6,029 nt of DNA, taken from contig CAMNAT010000146.1 in NCBI GenBank assembly GCA_946531785.1, positions 1-6,029 of the forward strand, written 5' to 3'. Of this stretch, positions 5,936 to 6,029 are shown one piece after another. The notes below the pieces were generated by a model. That model had not been told where the DNA came from. It did no database searches and worked only from the letters and a program-made list of their open reading frames with translations. How positions within the stretch are numbered: the stretch's first letter is position 1; each line of letters starts with the position of its first letter. A program made the translations under genes and the position numbers. This DNA is from an uncultured Oscillospiraceae bacterium. GTDB taxonomy: Bacteria; Bacillota; Clostridia; UBA1381.

Positions 5936-5975
5936 AAAAGAATAGTCACCCCATTTATGGGGTGTCTATTCTTTT
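5936..5975 (-). terminator. Terminator of tRNA-Asn
   Basis: A long stem (AAAAGAATAG, mismatch, CACCCC at 5936-5952 with GGGGTG, mismatch, CTATTCTTTT at 5959-5975) encloses a 6-base loop. It begins at the last base of the tRNA CCA. Its symmetry makes it usable in both directions; leftward it follows the tRNA directly. Confidence 0.85.
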
Positions 5976-6029
5976 GGCGCTCCCAACTGGGCTCGAACCA
6001 GTGACCCTCTGATTAACAGTCAGATGCTC
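5975..6029 (-). tRNA. tRNA-Asn(GUU), 3' part; 5' end beyond the window
   Basis: On the minus strand an anticodon stem TCTGA/TCAGA (6020-6024 with 6008-6012) closes the loop CTGTTAA with anticodon GTT (6017-6015). A five-base variable region follows. The T-arm ACTGG-TTCGAGC-CCAGT pairs perfectly, then come the acceptor strand TGGGAGC, discriminator G and encoded CCA (5977-5975). The D-arm 5' half and 5' acceptor strand lie beyond position 6029. Confidence 0.95.

Noticed and set aside
5804..5975. A CRISPR array or insertion-sequence end, suggested by several palindromes and a repeated 17-mer
   Set aside because: Only two copies of the repeat with irregular spacing, no spacer pattern, no transposase and no target duplication. 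tRNA-Asn homology explains the repeats better.
5819..6012. Two overlapping plus-strand frames of about 60 codons near the right edge
   Set aside because: They run through tRNA relics, a terminator stem and the antisense strand of tRNA-Asn, so they are non-coding artefacts.

Overview
The window reads as chromosomal DNA of a low-to-mid GC anaerobic Bacillota (Clostridia), most likely a gut or rumen Lachnospiraceae/Oscillospiraceae-type organism. The reasons are strong GGAG-type ribosome sites, sigma-A-like promoters with TATAAT boxes, factor-independent terminators, an aldo/keto reductase with a clostridial-type C-terminal iron-sulphur domain, and a membrane GGDEF protein. This assignment is inference; no rRNA or marker protein is present.

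Layout. Positions 1-141 hold no protein gene. They carry two tRNA T-arm-like relics (1-40 and 95-134) on either side of a strong bidirectional terminator (48-75). A leftward block follows, read from right to left: a Tyr/Ser phosphatase (3654-2830), a STAS-domain/APH-type kinase fusion (2816-1614), a ferredoxin-tailed aldo/keto reductase (1598-486) and a small conserved protein (429-142). The first three are 13-15 bases apart and share one clear promoter at 3685-3713. The small gene follows a 56-base gap with its own leader hairpin. A divergent promoter at 3749-3777 drives an EamA/DMT transporter (3809-4735). The transporter converges, with overlapping stop codons, on a membrane diguanylate cyclase (5622-4732). 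To the right, 5623-5974 is non-coding. It holds a leader hairpin/terminator whose 3' arm can also pair with the cyclase ribosome site, an AT-rich stretch, a perfect 13-bp palindrome, two decayed copies of the 3' end of tRNA-Asn, and the terminator of a real leftward tRNA-Asn(GUU) cut by the window edge.

How the genes may work together. The phosphatase and the STAS-kinase fusion form a plausible protein or small-molecule phosphorylation/dephosphorylation pair, co-transcribed with a redox enzyme. The cyclase adds c-di-GMP signalling but is separately transcribed. No complete mobile element, integrase or CRISPR array is visible. The tRNA-Asn relics suggest that the right edge has been a site of past recombination or tRNA duplication. 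The most unusual signals are the STAS-kinase/phosphatase pairing, the ribosome-site-mimicking leader hairpins of two genes, and the tRNA 3'-end debris at both ends.
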